Part shown: positions 32,834-42,020 of the stretch, piece by piece
Numbering within the stretch: the stretch's first letter is position 1
Layout: each line of letters begins with the position of its first letter
NCBI GenBank assembly: GCA_036389485.1
Contig: DASVPR010000025.1
Location: forward strand, 49,315-113,314
Direction: 5' to 3'
From: CADCVT01 sp036389485
GTDB taxonomy: Bacteria; Actinomycetota; Thermoleophilia; Solirubrobacterales; Solirubrobacteraceae
Length of the DNA stretch: 64,000 nt
Notes under the pieces: model-generated
What the model was told of the DNA's origin: nothing
The model's input: the letters and a program-made list of their open reading frames with translations, nothing else
Database searches by the model: none
Position numbers and translations under genes: made by a program

Positions 32834-33618
32834 GACCCGACAGTCGGCGGCCCGACCCGCTCAGCCGATCCCTTTTGGACGGATGTCCCGGCCATCGAAA
32901 CGCGCCGCCGCCGCAGCTGCGGCAGCAGCACGAACGCCTCGCCCGCGATCCGCCACGTCATCTTCGACCGCCCCAGCTCCCGCTCGCGGAACACGATCGG
33001 CACCTCCACGACCCGGAACCCCGCCCGCACGGCGCGCAGCGTCAGCTCGACCTGGAAGGCGTAGCCGCGCGACCGCACGGTCGGCAGGTCGATCGACTCC
33101 AGGACCTCGCGGCGGAAGCACTTGAACCCGCCCGTCAGGTCCCGGATCGACAGCGACAGCACCCGCCGCGCGTACATGCACCCGCCGCGCGAGACCACGC
33201 GGCGGGTGAGACCCCAATCCGACACGCCCCCGCCCGGCACGTACCGCGAGCCGAGCGCCAGGTCGGCGCCGTCGGCCACGGCGGCGATCAGCCGCTCCAC
33301 ATCCACAGGGTCGTGGGAGAAGTCGGCGTCCATCTCCAGGATCAGATCGGCGCCGGCCTCCAGCGCGACCTCGAACCCCGCGAGGTACGCGGGCCCCAGG
33401 CCCGACGGCCGGGCCCGGTGCAGCACCGAGACCTCGTCGACCTCCGCCGCCAGCCGGTCCGCGATCGCCCCGGTCCCGTCCGGCGACCCGTCGTCGACGA
33501 CCAGCACGTGATGCCCGTCGCAGCGCGAGCGCTCGAGCACCGGCAGCACCGCGCGCACGATGCGCTCGATGTTCTCGGCCTCCTGGTACGTCGGGAGGAT
33601 CAGCCATGCCGGGCCCAT
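32830..33618 (-). CDS. GT2 polyprenol-phosphate mannosyltransferase (Dpm1-like)
   Basis: 262 residues. LILPTYQEAENIERIVRAV, VLVVDDGSPDGTGAIADRLA, LGPAYLAGFEVAL and LILEMDADFSHDP (the metal-binding DxD) are the Dpm1 signature; DLTGGFKCFRREVLESI and YAFQVELTLRAV follow. No C-terminal membrane domain is present, as in mycobacterial Ppm1 catalytic domains that act with a separate membrane partner. It transfers mannose from GDP-mannose to polyprenyl phosphate for wall mannan/glycoprotein synthesis. TACTGT lies 11 nt before the ATG, overlapping the polX hexamer. Confidence 0.9.
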   Translation of the reverse strand: MGPAWLILPTYQEAENIERIVRAVLPVLERSRCDGHHVLVVDDGSPDGTGAIADRLAAEVDEVSVLHRARPSGLGPAYLAGFEVALEAGADLILEMDADFSHDPVDVERLIAAVADGADLALGSRYVPGGGVSDWGLTRRVVSRGGCMYARRVLSLSIRDLTGGFKCFRREVLESIDLPTVRSRGYAFQVELTLRAVRAGFRVVEVPIVFRERELGRSKMTWRIAGEAFVLLPQLRRRRVSMAGTSVQKGSAERVGPPTVGS

Positions 33619-33628
33619 GAGGGCGATC

Positions 33629-33634
33629 TACAGT
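33629..33634 (+). promoter_or_regulatory. -10 hexamer TACAGT of polX
   Basis: TACAGT, 9 nt before TTG 33644. Read on the other strand, TACAGTA also gives TACTGT for the Dpm1-like gene. Confidence 0.55.
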
Positions 33635-33643
33635 AGCCCCACG

Positions 33644-35386
33644 TTGTCCCCCGACTTCACGAACGCCGCGATCGCCCAGTACTTCGACGAGCTGGGGGAC
33701 CTCTACGAGCTGGACGGCGCGGTCGTCCACCGCGTCCTGGCCTACCGCAACGCGGCGAAGGCGGTCCGCGACGCGCCGGTCTCGGTGGCCGAGCTGACGC
33801 GGCAGGGCAGGGTCACGACGCTCCCCGGCATCGGCAAGACGCTCGAGGAGAAGATCGCCACCCTGCTGGAGACCGGCGGCATCCCGTCGCTCGACCGGCT
33901 GCGCGCGAAGTTCCCACCCGGGCTCGTCGACATGACCCGCCTGCCCGGCCTCGGCCCCAAGCGGGCGCGCAAGCTGTTCGACGAGCTGGGCATCGACTCG
34001 CTCGAGGCGCTGCGCGCCGCGGCGGAGGGCGAGAGGCTGCGCGACCTCAGGGGCTTCGGCCCGAAGTTCGAGCAGGCGGTGCTCGAGGCGTTCGCGAGCG
34101 GGGTCGCCGACCGGCCCGCGCCCCGCTTCCTCCTCCCGCGCGCGCTCGGCATCGGCGAGCAGGTGACGAACGGCCTGCGCAACCTCGAGGGCGTCGAGCG
34201 CGTCGAGATCGCGGGCTCCGCGCGCCGCCTCGCCGACAGCGTCAAGGACCTCGACATCATCGCCACCGCGAGCGACCCGAAGAAGCTGACCGGGGCGTTC
34301 GCGCGGCTCGACGTGATCGAGTCGAGCGGGACCGCGGGCGAGAACGCCGTCCGCGGCCGGACGCACAGCGGGCTGACCATCGACGTGCGCGTGGTCGAGC
34401 CCGACCTGTTCGGCAACCTCCTCCAGCACTTCACCGGCTCGAAAGACCACAACATGCAGCTGCGCGAGGCGGCCGTCCGCCGCGGGCTGCACGTCTCCGA
34501 GTACGGGATCCTCGACGACGCGACCGGCGAGACGACCCGCTGCGCGAGCGAGGAGGCGGTCTACGAGCGGCTGGGCCTCGCGTGGATCCCGCCGGAGCTG
34601 CGCGAGGGCCGGGGCGAGCTGGAGGCGGCGGCGAACGGCGACCTGCCGAGGCTGATCGAGCTGGAGGACCTCAAGGGCGAGTTGCACAGCCACACTGTCC
34701 TCTCCGACGGCCGCCAGACCGCGGAGCAGATGGCGCTCGCCGCCCGCGACCGCGGATACGAGTACATCGCCCACACCGACCACTCCGCGACCCACGGCTT
34801 CGGCAACCACGTCGAGCCCGACACGCTCAAGGCGCAGATCGAGCACGTCCGCGCGCTCAACGAGCAGATCGACGGGATCGAGCTGCTGATCGGGACCGAG
34901 ACGAACATCCTCCCGGACGGCTCGCCCGACTACGACGACGACCTCCTCGCGCAGCTCGACTGGGTCGTGGGCAGCGTGCACACGAGCTTCGGGATGGCCG
35001 AGTCGGAGATGACGAGTCGGCTCGTCGCCGCGTGCGAGCACCCCTGGATCGACGCGATCGGCCACCCGACCGGCCGCAAGATCGAGCGTCGCAAGCCGTA
35101 CGCGGTCGACATGAACGCCGTGATCGAGGCCGCCGCGCGCACCGGCACGATGCTCGAGATCAACGCCGCGCCGGACCGCCGCGACCTCAACGACGTCCAC
35201 GCCCGCAACGCGGCGCAGGCGGGCGTGAAGATCCTCATCGACTCCGATGCGCACGGCGTGCGGGAGCTCGCGCTGGCCCGCTGGGGCATCGCCACCGCCC
35301 GCCGCGCGTGGCTGACGAAGGACGACGTCGCCAACACGCGCTCGTGGCCGGAGTTCGCGCGGATGCGAAAGCGGGCGCGTCACTAG
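33644..35386 (+). CDS. polX: DNA polymerase X family with PHP domain
   Basis: 580 residues from TTG 33644, preferred because TACAGT lies 9 nt upstream; ATG 33617 would give nine extra residues and overlap the divergent gene. The N-terminal pol-beta-like part has helix-hairpin-helix motifs (LPGIGKTLEEKI, LPGLGPKRARKLF) and the nucleotidyl-transferase patch SARRLADSVKDLDIIATA at about 195-207. The PHP domain begins at about 344 (GELHSHTVLSDGRQTAEQM, HTDHS). These proteins fill gaps in base-excision and end-joining repair, and the PHP part gives 3'-5' exonuclease activity. The tnaA-like gene starts at the next base. Confidence 0.93.
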   Translation: MSPDFTNAAIAQYFDELGDLYELDGAVVHRVLAYRNAAKAVRDAPVSVAELTRQGRVTTLPGIGKTLEEKIATLLETGGIPSLDRLRAKFPPGLVDMTRLPGLGPKRARKLFDELGIDSLEALRAAAEGERLRDLRGFGPKFEQAVLEAFASGVADRPAPRFLLPRALGIGEQVTNGLRNLEGVERVEIAGSARRLADSVKDLDIIATASDPKKLTGAFARLDVIESSGTAGENAVRGRTHSGLTIDVRVVEPDLFGNLLQHFTGSKDHNMQLREAAVRRGLHVSEYGILDDATGETTRCASEEAVYERLGLAWIPPELREGRGELEAAANGDLPRLIELEDLKGELHSHTVLSDGRQTAEQMALAARDRGYEYIAHTDHSATHGFGNHVEPDTLKAQIEHVRALNEQIDGIELLIGTETNILPDGSPDYDDDLLAQLDWVVGSVHTSFGMAESEMTSRLVAACEHPWIDAIGHPTGRKIERRKPYAVDMNAVIEAAARTGTMLEINAAPDRRDLNDVHARNAAQAGVKILIDSDAHGVRELALARWGIATARRAWLTKDDVANTRSWPEFARMRKRARH

Positions 35387-36754
35387 GTGGACCGCTTCCG
35401 GACGATCATCGAGCCGTTCCGGATCCACAGCGTCGAGCCGATCCGGATGACGACGCGCGACGAGCGCATGGACAAGCTCGACGACGCCGGCCTGAACCTC
35501 TTCCGCCTGCACGCCGACGACGTCGCGATCGACCTGTTGACCGACAGCGGCACGGGCGCGATGTCGGCGGAGCAGTGGGCCGGCGTGCAGCGCGGCGACG
35601 AGAGCTACGCCGGCTCGCCGTCGTTCTACCGCTTCGAGGCGGCGGTGAAGGAGCTGTTCCCCTTCCGCCACGTCATCCCGACCCACCAGGGCCGCGCGGC
35701 GGAGCGGATCCTCTTCAGCCAGCTCGGCGGGCCGGGGAAGACCGTCCCGAACAACAGCCACTTCGACACCACGCGCGCGAACGTCGAGTTCACGGGCGCC
35801 GAGGCGGTCGACCTGCTGATCCCCGAGGGGCTCGATCCCGCGAGCGACCATCCGTTCAAGGGGAACATGGACCTCGGCGCTCTCGAAGAGGTGCTGAGCA
35901 CGCGCGACGTCCCGGTGGTCTTCGTCACGATCACGAACAACAGCGGCGGCGGCCAGCCGGTGTCGCTGGAGAACCTGCGCGGCGTGCGGGCGCTGTGCGA
36001 CCGCTTCGGCGTGCCGTTCTTCCTCGACGCGGCGCGCTTCGCCGAGAACGCGTGGTTCGTCAAGCAGCGCGAGCCGGGGCAGGCGGAGCGGTCGATCCCC
36101 GACATCGTGCGCGAGATGGCGTCCTACGCCGACGGCATGACGATGTTGGCGAAGAAGGACCCGCTCGGCAACATCGGCGGCTGGCTCGCGTTGAACGACG
36201 ACGCGCTCGCCGAGGGCTGCCGCACGCTGCTCATCCTCACCGAGGGCTTCCCGACGTACGGCGGGCTGGCGGGCCGGGACCTCGAGGCGATCGCGCAGGG
36301 GCTGAAGGAGGTCGTCGACGAGGACTACCTGCGCTACCGCGTGCGCTCGACCGCGTACCTCGGCGAGGCGCTGCACACGGCGGGCGTGCCGGTCGTGCGG
36401 CCGATCGGCGGGCACGCCGTGTTCGTCGACGCCCGCGCGCTGCTGCCGCACGTCCCGCCGCTCGAGTACCCGGGCCAGGCGCTCGCGGTGGCGCTCTACC
36501 GCGAGGGTGCGATCCGCTCCTGCGAGATCGGCACCGTCATGTTCGGCCGCCGGCCCGACGGGTCCGAGCAGGCGGCGTCGATGGACCTCGTGCGTCTGGC
36601 GATCCCCCGCCGCACGTACACCCAGTCACACGTGGACTACGTCATCGAGGTCGTGACCTGGGTCGCGGCGCGCGCCGAGCAGCTGCGCGGCCTGCGCATC
36701 GTGGACGAGGCTCCGCGGCTGCGTCACTTCACCGCGCGGTTCGAGGAGCTGTGA
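35387..36754 (+). CDS. Tryptophanase/tyrosine phenol-lyase family PLP enzyme
   Basis: 455 residues from a GTG directly after the polX stop. EPFRIHSVEPIRMTTRDER, DLLTDSGTGAMSAEQWAG, YAGSPSFYRFE, IPTHQGRAAE and the PLP-lysine segment MLAKKDPLGNIGG (K256/K257) are all family hallmarks. The enzyme beta-eliminates tryptophan to indole or tyrosine to phenol, with pyruvate and ammonia. Tryptophanase is the more usual actinobacterial annotation, but the two are hard to tell apart by eye. The DMT transporter start overlaps its stop (GTGA), perhaps moving an amino acid or product. Confidence 0.85.
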   Translation: MDRFRTIIEPFRIHSVEPIRMTTRDERMDKLDDAGLNLFRLHADDVAIDLLTDSGTGAMSAEQWAGVQRGDESYAGSPSFYRFEAAVKELFPFRHVIPTHQGRAAERILFSQLGGPGKTVPNNSHFDTTRANVEFTGAEAVDLLIPEGLDPASDHPFKGNMDLGALEEVLSTRDVPVVFVTITNNSGGGQPVSLENLRGVRALCDRFGVPFFLDAARFAENAWFVKQREPGQAERSIPDIVREMASYADGMTMLAKKDPLGNIGGWLALNDDALAEGCRTLLILTEGFPTYGGLAGRDLEAIAQGLKEVVDEDYLRYRVRSTAYLGEALHTAGVPVVRPIGGHAVFVDARALLPHVPPLEYPGQALAVALYREGAIRSCEIGTVMFGRRPDGSEQAASMDLVRLAIPRRTYTQSHVDYVIEVVTWVAARAEQLRGLRIVDEAPRLRHFTARFEEL

Positions 36755-37668
36755 GCGTCTCCGTCCAGCTCGGGCTGCTGCTCGCGCTCGCCTGCGCGTT
36801 CACGTCGATCGTGGGGTTCCTGTACAAGCACCGCGGGTCGGTGGAGGCGCCGGCGGTCGAGTTCTCGCGGCCGGTGTCGTCGTCGCTCGCGCTCTTCCGG
36901 TCGCCGTGGTACACGCTGGGGATCGTCGTCGCGACCGCGTCGTGGGGCCTGCACGTCGCGGCGCTCGCGCTCGCGCCGATCAGCCTCGTGCAGACGACGA
37001 TCGCGGGCGGGCTCGTGCTGCTCACGGTCATCGCCGACCGCCTCTTCGCGCACGAGGTCACGCGCCGGGAGTGGATCGGCGTCGCGCTCACCGCCGCCGG
37101 CCTCGCGTTCCTCGCGGCGACGATGGGCTCGATGGGCGACGAGGCGCACGCGGACTACGAGCCCGCGACGCTCGCCGTCTACGCCGGGCTCGCGGTCGCG
37201 ATCGGAGCGATCCTCGCGGTCGCGGCGTCGCGTTCCGGAGGCGGCCCGTCCGCGGCGGCGGCGAGCGGCGCGTCTCTCGCGAGCCGCGACGGCACGCTCC
37301 TCGCCGTGTCCGCCGGGCTGCTCTGGGGCGCGTCGGACGTCACGTTCAAGGCGCTCTCGAGCGTCCTCGACGAGCGCGGGATCGGCGTCCTGCTCCACCC
37401 GCTCGCGGCCGTGATCGCGATCCTCTCCCTGCTCGGCCTCCTCGTCTCCGCGCGGTCGCTCCAGCTCGGCGGCGCGGTCGCGGTGATCGCGGTCACGAGC
37501 GCCGCGGCGAACATCGTCACGATCGCCTCCGGCCCGATCGTCTTCGGCGAGCCGATGCCGGACGACGCGCTCGGCGTGACGGTCCGGGTCCTCGCCTTCG
37601 CGCTCGTCATCGGCGCCGCCGCGCTGACCCCGCCGCCGGTGCGAGCGGCGGAGCCGCGGCCGGCGTAG
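36751..37668 (+). CDS. DMT-superfamily (EamA-like) membrane transporter
   Basis: 305 residues from GTG overlapping the upstream stop, with nine or ten hydrophobic helices in two halves. The first half has LVQTTIAGGLVLLTVIADRLFAHEVTRREWIGVALTAAGL and the second has ASGPIVFGEPMPDDALGVTVRVLAFALVI, both typical EamA/DMT arrangements. A short Gly/Ser/Ala linker (SRSGGGPSAAAASGAS) joins the halves. Substrate unknown; linkage to the tryptophanase-like gene suggests export or import of an aromatic compound, which is inference. Confidence 0.8.
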   Translation: MSVSVQLGLLLALACAFTSIVGFLYKHRGSVEAPAVEFSRPVSSSLALFRSPWYTLGIVVATASWGLHVAALALAPISLVQTTIAGGLVLLTVIADRLFAHEVTRREWIGVALTAAGLAFLAATMGSMGDEAHADYEPATLAVYAGLAVAIGAILAVAASRSGGGPSAAAASGASLASRDGTLLAVSAGLLWGASDVTFKALSSVLDERGIGVLLHPLAAVIAILSLLGLLVSARSLQLGGAVAVIAVTSAAANIVTIASGPIVFGEPMPDDALGVTVRVLAFALVIGAAALTPPPVRAAEPRPA

Positions 37669-37709
37669 AACCAGCGCGGCCGGCGCGCCGTTGTACCACC
37701 ATTCGGAGC

Positions 37710-40319
37710 ATGCGCCGTCTCGCCGTCCTCACGTTGCTCCTGCTGCTCGCGCTCGCCGCGGTGGCGTCCGCCCACATGCTCGACCATGCCCCGGTGGGGA
37801 TGAACTCGCCGCCGACGGAGCCGCTCTCGACCGTGGTCAACGCGGGCGGCGAGGACGCCTCGTGGGAGCTCGTCGCGACGATCCCGACGGGCAACCCCCA
37901 CTCCGACGTCGACTTCTTCACGGTCGGGCAGGACACGTACATGTCGGCGGGCTCGCTCGGCCTGGCGCCGAACCGCGGAGGCCAGACGATCGTGCGGCTG
38001 ACGAAGGAGGGCGTCGTCGAGCCCGAGTACATCGCGGGCCACCCGTCCGCCGCGTGCCCGGGCGTCTTCACCAGCGCGACCGGCCTGCAGCACGACGTCG
38101 AGGCGACGCCGAAGGGCTTCGCGTTCCAGCAGCAGCCCAACCAGTTCATCGCCCGCGGCGACGCGCAGCTGCTCGTCGACTCCACGGACGGCACCGGGCG
38201 CTGCCACGACAACGGCACGTTCGGCGCGCAGGGGGCTCCGAACGGCGGCCTGGAGCTGATCGACATCACCGACGTGGCGAACCCGAAGGAGATCGGCCTC
38301 ATCAGCCACATCGGCAACGCGCACACGGTGAACGTCGATCCGAAGCGGCCGCACATCGCGTTCGACATCACGCAGGACGGCGTCACGGTCAACAGCGAGG
38401 GTCAGCGCAGCAACGAGACGCCGGGCTCGACCTCGAACGCGCTGGACGGGTTCGAGATGATCGACATGTCGTCGTGCATGAACTTCCCGCCGGGCACGAC
38501 GATCGAGCAGAAGCGCGAGGCGTGCAAGCCGCAGGTCTACCGCTACCGCTACCCCGAGCCACGGATGGCCGCGTCGCACACGTTCCCGAACGTGCTGCAG
38601 AGCTGCCACGAGGTCGAGATCTATCCGGACGACCGTCTCGCCTGCGCGTCGATCACGTCGACGATCCTCTTCGACCTGTCGAACGCGTTCGACGACCGCG
38701 GCACGCCGAACGACTTCACCGACGACAAGCCGCGCGGGACGCCGCTGCCGTGCAGCCGCCGCGAGTCGTCGAGCCCGGCGAGCAGCCCGGTCCCCGGTCT
38801 GAAGACGGGCGCCTTCGTCACCGACTGCGTCAACGGCATCGTCGCGGGCGAGGTCGTGCCGTTCTCGCTGCGGGTGGTGAACTGGCTCGCGAACGGCGCG
38901 CCGTCGCTGGAGGGCGTGGAGTGGCTGGGGACCGTCCCGCACATGGGCTTCGGCGGCACCGGCCAGACGGCGGTCGACGTCAACACGGGCCCGTACGACT
39001 CGACGCAGGACATCGTCGCGGCGCACGAGTCCGAGATCACGCAGTCCGGCCGGTACGTGATCACCTCCGACGAGCGGGGCGGCGGCGTGGTACCGGGCGG
39101 GGCGTCGTGCTCGCCGGGCGTCGACAACGTCCGCGGCAACGGCGGGCTGCACTTCTTCCCGATCGAGGGCTTCACGAAGGACACGCCGCTGACGGCCGAG
39201 CAGGCGCACGCGCTCTACGCGAAGACGCCCGAGGGCGAGAACGCGATCTACCGCGCACCGACGCGCACGGGCCCGCAGGCGTCGATCTGCACCGCCCACG
39301 TGTTCCAGCAGATCCCCGGCCAAAACCGGATCTTCATGGGCTGGTACTCGCAGGGGACGCAGGTCTTCGACTTCACGGAGAACGAGGACGGGACGATCGC
39401 GTTCCGCGAGGCGGGCTGGTTCACGCCGGAGAACGCGAACACCTGGGTCTCGCACGTCTTCAAGGCGCAGCGCAACGAGGACGGGACGTTCACGTACTGG
39501 GGCGCGACCGGTGACGGGATCCTGCCGGGGACCGGCCGCAGCGCGATCGACATCTACAAGGTCACGCTGCCGCCGGCCCCCGAGCCGCGGGGAGGCAAGC
39601 AGCCCGGGACGCCGGAGTTCCCGGTGAGCATCGTCAAGGGCGTCGAGAACGAGCGGGCCGCGTCCGTCACCGCGGCGGGCGGCTGCGCGTCGTCGACGGC
39701 GTTCGAGGACGTGCGGGTGCGGCCGCGCGGGCGCGGGCTGGCGTTCTCGTTCCGGCGCCGCGGCAGCGCTCGCGTGACCGTCGACCTCTTCCGCGCCTCG
39801 CGCGGGCGGCGCGTCGGCGACCGGCGCGTGAAGCGGTTCGCCGGCACGACCGGCTCGTTCCGCTGGAACGGGCGGCGCGGCGGGCGCGGCCGGCGCGTGC
39901 GCGACGGCTTCTACCACGCGCGGTTCACGACGACGACGCCGTCGGGCGGCCGCGACGTGCGCCGCGTGGCGCTGCGGCGCCGCGGCGGCAAGTGGCGGCT
40001 GCGCCCGCAGTTCTACCGCCGCACGCCGTGCCAGCTGGTCGAGACGTTCAAGCTCTCGCGGCCGGTGTTCGGCGGCGTGCGCGGGACCGGGCTGGGCGTG
40101 ACCTTCCGGCTCAACCAGCAGGCCAACGTCGAGATCACGGCGCGCCAGCGTGGCCGCGTCGTCGCGCGGATCCCCGGCCGCTCGTACATCGCGGGCCGCA
40201 CGATCCGCCTGCGCTTCTCGGCGCCGCGCATCCCGCGGCGCGGTGACGTTAAGGTGACGATGGTCGCGACGCGCGCGGGCCGCACGACGACGCAGTCGCT
40301 CGTGGCGCGGAAGCTCTAG
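37710..40319 (+). CDS. Large exported LVIVD-type propeller protein with Arg-rich C-terminus
   Basis: 869 residues. The signal peptide is MRRLAVLTLLLLLALAAVASA. The body (about 25-640) has repeated propeller-like blades with LVIVD-repeat character (GGLELIDITDVANPKEIGLISHIGNAHTVNVDPKRPHIAFDI; GNGGLHFFPIEGF; GTQVFDFTENEDGTIAFREAGWF) and several cysteines (SSCMNF, EACKP, QSCHEVE, TDCVNG, SICTA) that may form disulfides outside the cell. The last about 220 residues are extremely Arg-rich, with two beta-sandwich-like modules (FRWNGRRGG resembles FlgD-Ig). The stop shares CTAG with the convergent glycosyltransferase. Confidence 0.8.
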   Translation: MRRLAVLTLLLLLALAAVASAHMLDHAPVGMNSPPTEPLSTVVNAGGEDASWELVATIPTGNPHSDVDFFTVGQDTYMSAGSLGLAPNRGGQTIVRLTKEGVVEPEYIAGHPSAACPGVFTSATGLQHDVEATPKGFAFQQQPNQFIARGDAQLLVDSTDGTGRCHDNGTFGAQGAPNGGLELIDITDVANPKEIGLISHIGNAHTVNVDPKRPHIAFDITQDGVTVNSEGQRSNETPGSTSNALDGFEMIDMSSCMNFPPGTTIEQKREACKPQVYRYRYPEPRMAASHTFPNVLQSCHEVEIYPDDRLACASITSTILFDLSNAFDDRGTPNDFTDDKPRGTPLPCSRRESSSPASSPVPGLKTGAFVTDCVNGIVAGEVVPFSLRVVNWLANGAPSLEGVEWLGTVPHMGFGGTGQTAVDVNTGPYDSTQDIVAAHESEITQSGRYVITSDERGGGVVPGGASCSPGVDNVRGNGGLHFFPIEGFTKDTPLTAEQAHALYAKTPEGENAIYRAPTRTGPQASICTAHVFQQIPGQNRIFMGWYSQGTQVFDFTENEDGTIAFREAGWFTPENANTWVSHVFKAQRNEDGTFTYWGATGDGILPGTGRSAIDIYKVTLPPAPEPRGGKQPGTPEFPVSIVKGVENERAASVTAAGGCASSTAFEDVRVRPRGRGLAFSFRRRGSARVTVDLFRASRGRRVGDRRVKRFAGTTGSFRWNGRRGGRGRRVRDGFYHARFTTTTPSGGRDVRRVALRRRGGKWRLRPQFYRRTPCQLVETFKLSRPVFGGVRGTGLGVTFRLNQQANVEITARQRGRVVARIPGRSYIAGRTIRLRFSAPRIPRRGDVKVTMVATRAGRTTTQSLVARKL

Positions 40320-41275
40320 GCGAGGAGCCGCGGCAGCAGCTCGTTCGCGACGACGGCGTCGACCGCCGCCGGAGCGAACGGCTGCAGCAGCGCGCGCGCC
40401 CGCTCGGCGTAGCCGGGGACGGGGTCGTCGAGGGCGGTGCGGATCGCCGTGGCGAGGTCGTCGCCGACCAGCCGGGGGTCGAGCTCGCGCGCGATGTCAC
40501 GGGCGACGTACGGGCCGGGCGGCGCGGTCGTCACGAGCGCGCAGCCGTCGGCGAGCGCCTCGAGCTGCGCGATGCCGAAGTCCTCGCGACGCGGGGCGAC
40601 GACGTACGCCCGGGAGCGGCGCAGGAGCGCGCGGAACTCCTCGCCGCGTGCGCGCGCGACCCGCACGCCCGGCGCCGCGACGTCGTGCTCGGTCACGACG
40701 ACGAGCTCCTCGCCGTCTCGCCGCGCCTTCGCCCAGGCCTCGAGCACGCGCGGCAGGCCCTTCTTGACCGGATCGCTCGCGTAGGTGATCGCGGCGATGT
40801 CGCGCGCGGCGGCCTCGCCGCTCGGCGCGACCGGCACCGGCACGACCACCGCCTCTGCTCGGCGCGCCGGCGCCTCGTCCAGCGCCTGCTCGCTCATCGG
40901 GACGAGCAGCGGCGCGGACGCGATGCGCCGCGCCTCGAGCGGGCGCTGCCAGATCCCGTGACGGCCGGGCCGGTTGCCCGCGGCGAGCGCGTCGAAGCGG
41001 ATGGCGCCGGGCCGCGGGGCGAGCAGCGCGGCCGTGCTCGTCGAGTACACGATCGCGCGCGGCTCCTCGCGGTCCAGCGCCTCCTTCGCCGCGCGCCGGG
41101 CGGCGAGCGACCACGTCAGATCGGTGAGCGCGAACGTGCGGACCTCGCGCGGCGGCTTCGCCGCCACCACCTCGACGGTCGCGCCCGCGCGGCGCATCGA
41201 CTCGGCGAGCAGCGCGTCGGCGACGCGCCAGCCGTGCGTGGAGCCGAGCGAGACCAGCAGGACGTCGACGGGCAT
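40316..41275 (-). CDS. GT4-type glycosyltransferase
   Basis: 319 residues with a GT-B layout. The donor-binding C-terminal half has ITYASDPVKKGLPRVLEAWAKA, VVAPRREDFGIAQLEALADGCALVTT (the E-x7-E motif) and a last helix with RARALLQPF. The N-terminal half starts VDVLLVSLGSTHGWRVADALLAESMRRAG. No membrane segment or signal. Donor and acceptor are unknown; the Dpm1-like gene 7 kb away suggests glycan metabolism in the region. Divergent from the DUF554 gene over 24 bp. Confidence 0.82.
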   Translation of the reverse strand: MPVDVLLVSLGSTHGWRVADALLAESMRRAGATVEVVAAKPPREVRTFALTDLTWSLAARRAAKEALDREEPRAIVYSTSTAALLAPRPGAIRFDALAAGNRPGRHGIWQRPLEARRIASAPLLVPMSEQALDEAPARRAEAVVVPVPVAPSGEAAARDIAAITYASDPVKKGLPRVLEAWAKARRDGEELVVVTEHDVAAPGVRVARARGEEFRALLRRSRAYVVAPRREDFGIAQLEALADGCALVTTAPPGPYVARDIARELDPRLVGDDLATAIRTALDDPVPGYAERARALLQPFAPAAVDAVVANELLPRLLA

Positions 41276-41299
41276 CGCGCGTCAGGATGACCGGCTCGC

Positions 41300-42010
41300 A
41301 TGACAGGGACCCTCATCAACACGGGGACGGTCCTGCTGGGCACCCTCGTCGGCGCGCTGTTCGGGAGCCGGCTGGAGGAGCGCGTGCACACGCGCGTGCT
41401 GTTCGGGCTCGGGCTCGTCACGCTCGTCCTCGGGATCGACAACGGCCTGGCGTGGCGCGAGGACGACAGCGGCCGCGTCCTGCTCTCGGTGATGGGCGGC
41501 GTGCTGCTCGGCGGGATCGCGGGCGAGGCGCTGCGCATCGAGGACCGGCTGCAGGCCCTCGGCGACCGGCTGCAGCGCCGGTTCTCGGGCGACAGCGGGC
41601 ACTCGACCGTGAGCGAGGCGTTCTTCACCGCCACGCTGCTGTTCTGCGTCGGGCCGCTGACCGTCCTCGGCTCGATCGAGGACGGCCTGCGCGGCGACTA
41701 CGACCTGCTCGCGACGAAGGCGCTGCTCGACGGCTTCGCGTCGATCGCGCTCGCGGCGGCGCTCGGGCCCGGGGTCGCGCTCGCCGCGGTGTCGGTGCTC
41801 GTCATCCAGGGCGGGATCTCGCTCGGCGCCGGGGTGTTCGAGGACGTCCTGGTCGGCGAGCCGCTCTCCGCGCTCACGAGCGCGGGCGGCATCCTCATCG
41901 TCGGGATCGCGCTGAAGCTCCTCGACGTCAAGGACGTCAAGGTCGGCAACTACCTCCCCGCGCTGCTGTTCGCCCCCGCGATCAGCGCGGTCGCCGAGTC
42001 GCTCGCCTAG
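41300..42010 (+). CDS. DUF554 integral membrane protein
   Basis: 236 residues with about seven hydrophobic helices. The start MTGTLINTGTVLLGTLVGALFGSRLEERV and the segments GLVTLVLGIDNGLAW and FCVGPLTVLGSIEDGLRGDYDLLATKALLDGFASIALA are typical of the DUF554 (YqgA) family, whose function is not established. CAGGAT lies 11 nt before the ATG. The stop codon forms part of the next gene's -10. Confidence 0.88.
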   Translation: MTGTLINTGTVLLGTLVGALFGSRLEERVHTRVLFGLGLVTLVLGIDNGLAWREDDSGRVLLSVMGGVLLGGIAGEALRIEDRLQALGDRLQRRFSGDSGHSTVSEAFFTATLLFCVGPLTVLGSIEDGLRGDYDLLATKALLDGFASIALAAALGPGVALAAVSVLVIQGGISLGAGVFEDVLVGEPLSALTSAGGILIVGIALKLLDVKDVKVGNYLPALLFAPAISAVAESLA

Positions 42011-42013
42011 GGT
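42008..42013 (+). promoter_or_regulatory. -10 hexamer TAGGGT overlapping the DUF554 stop codon
   Basis: TAGGGT begins with the TAG stop of DUF554 and ends 7 nt before GTG 42021. Confidence 0.5.
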
Positions 42014-42020
42014 CCCCGCC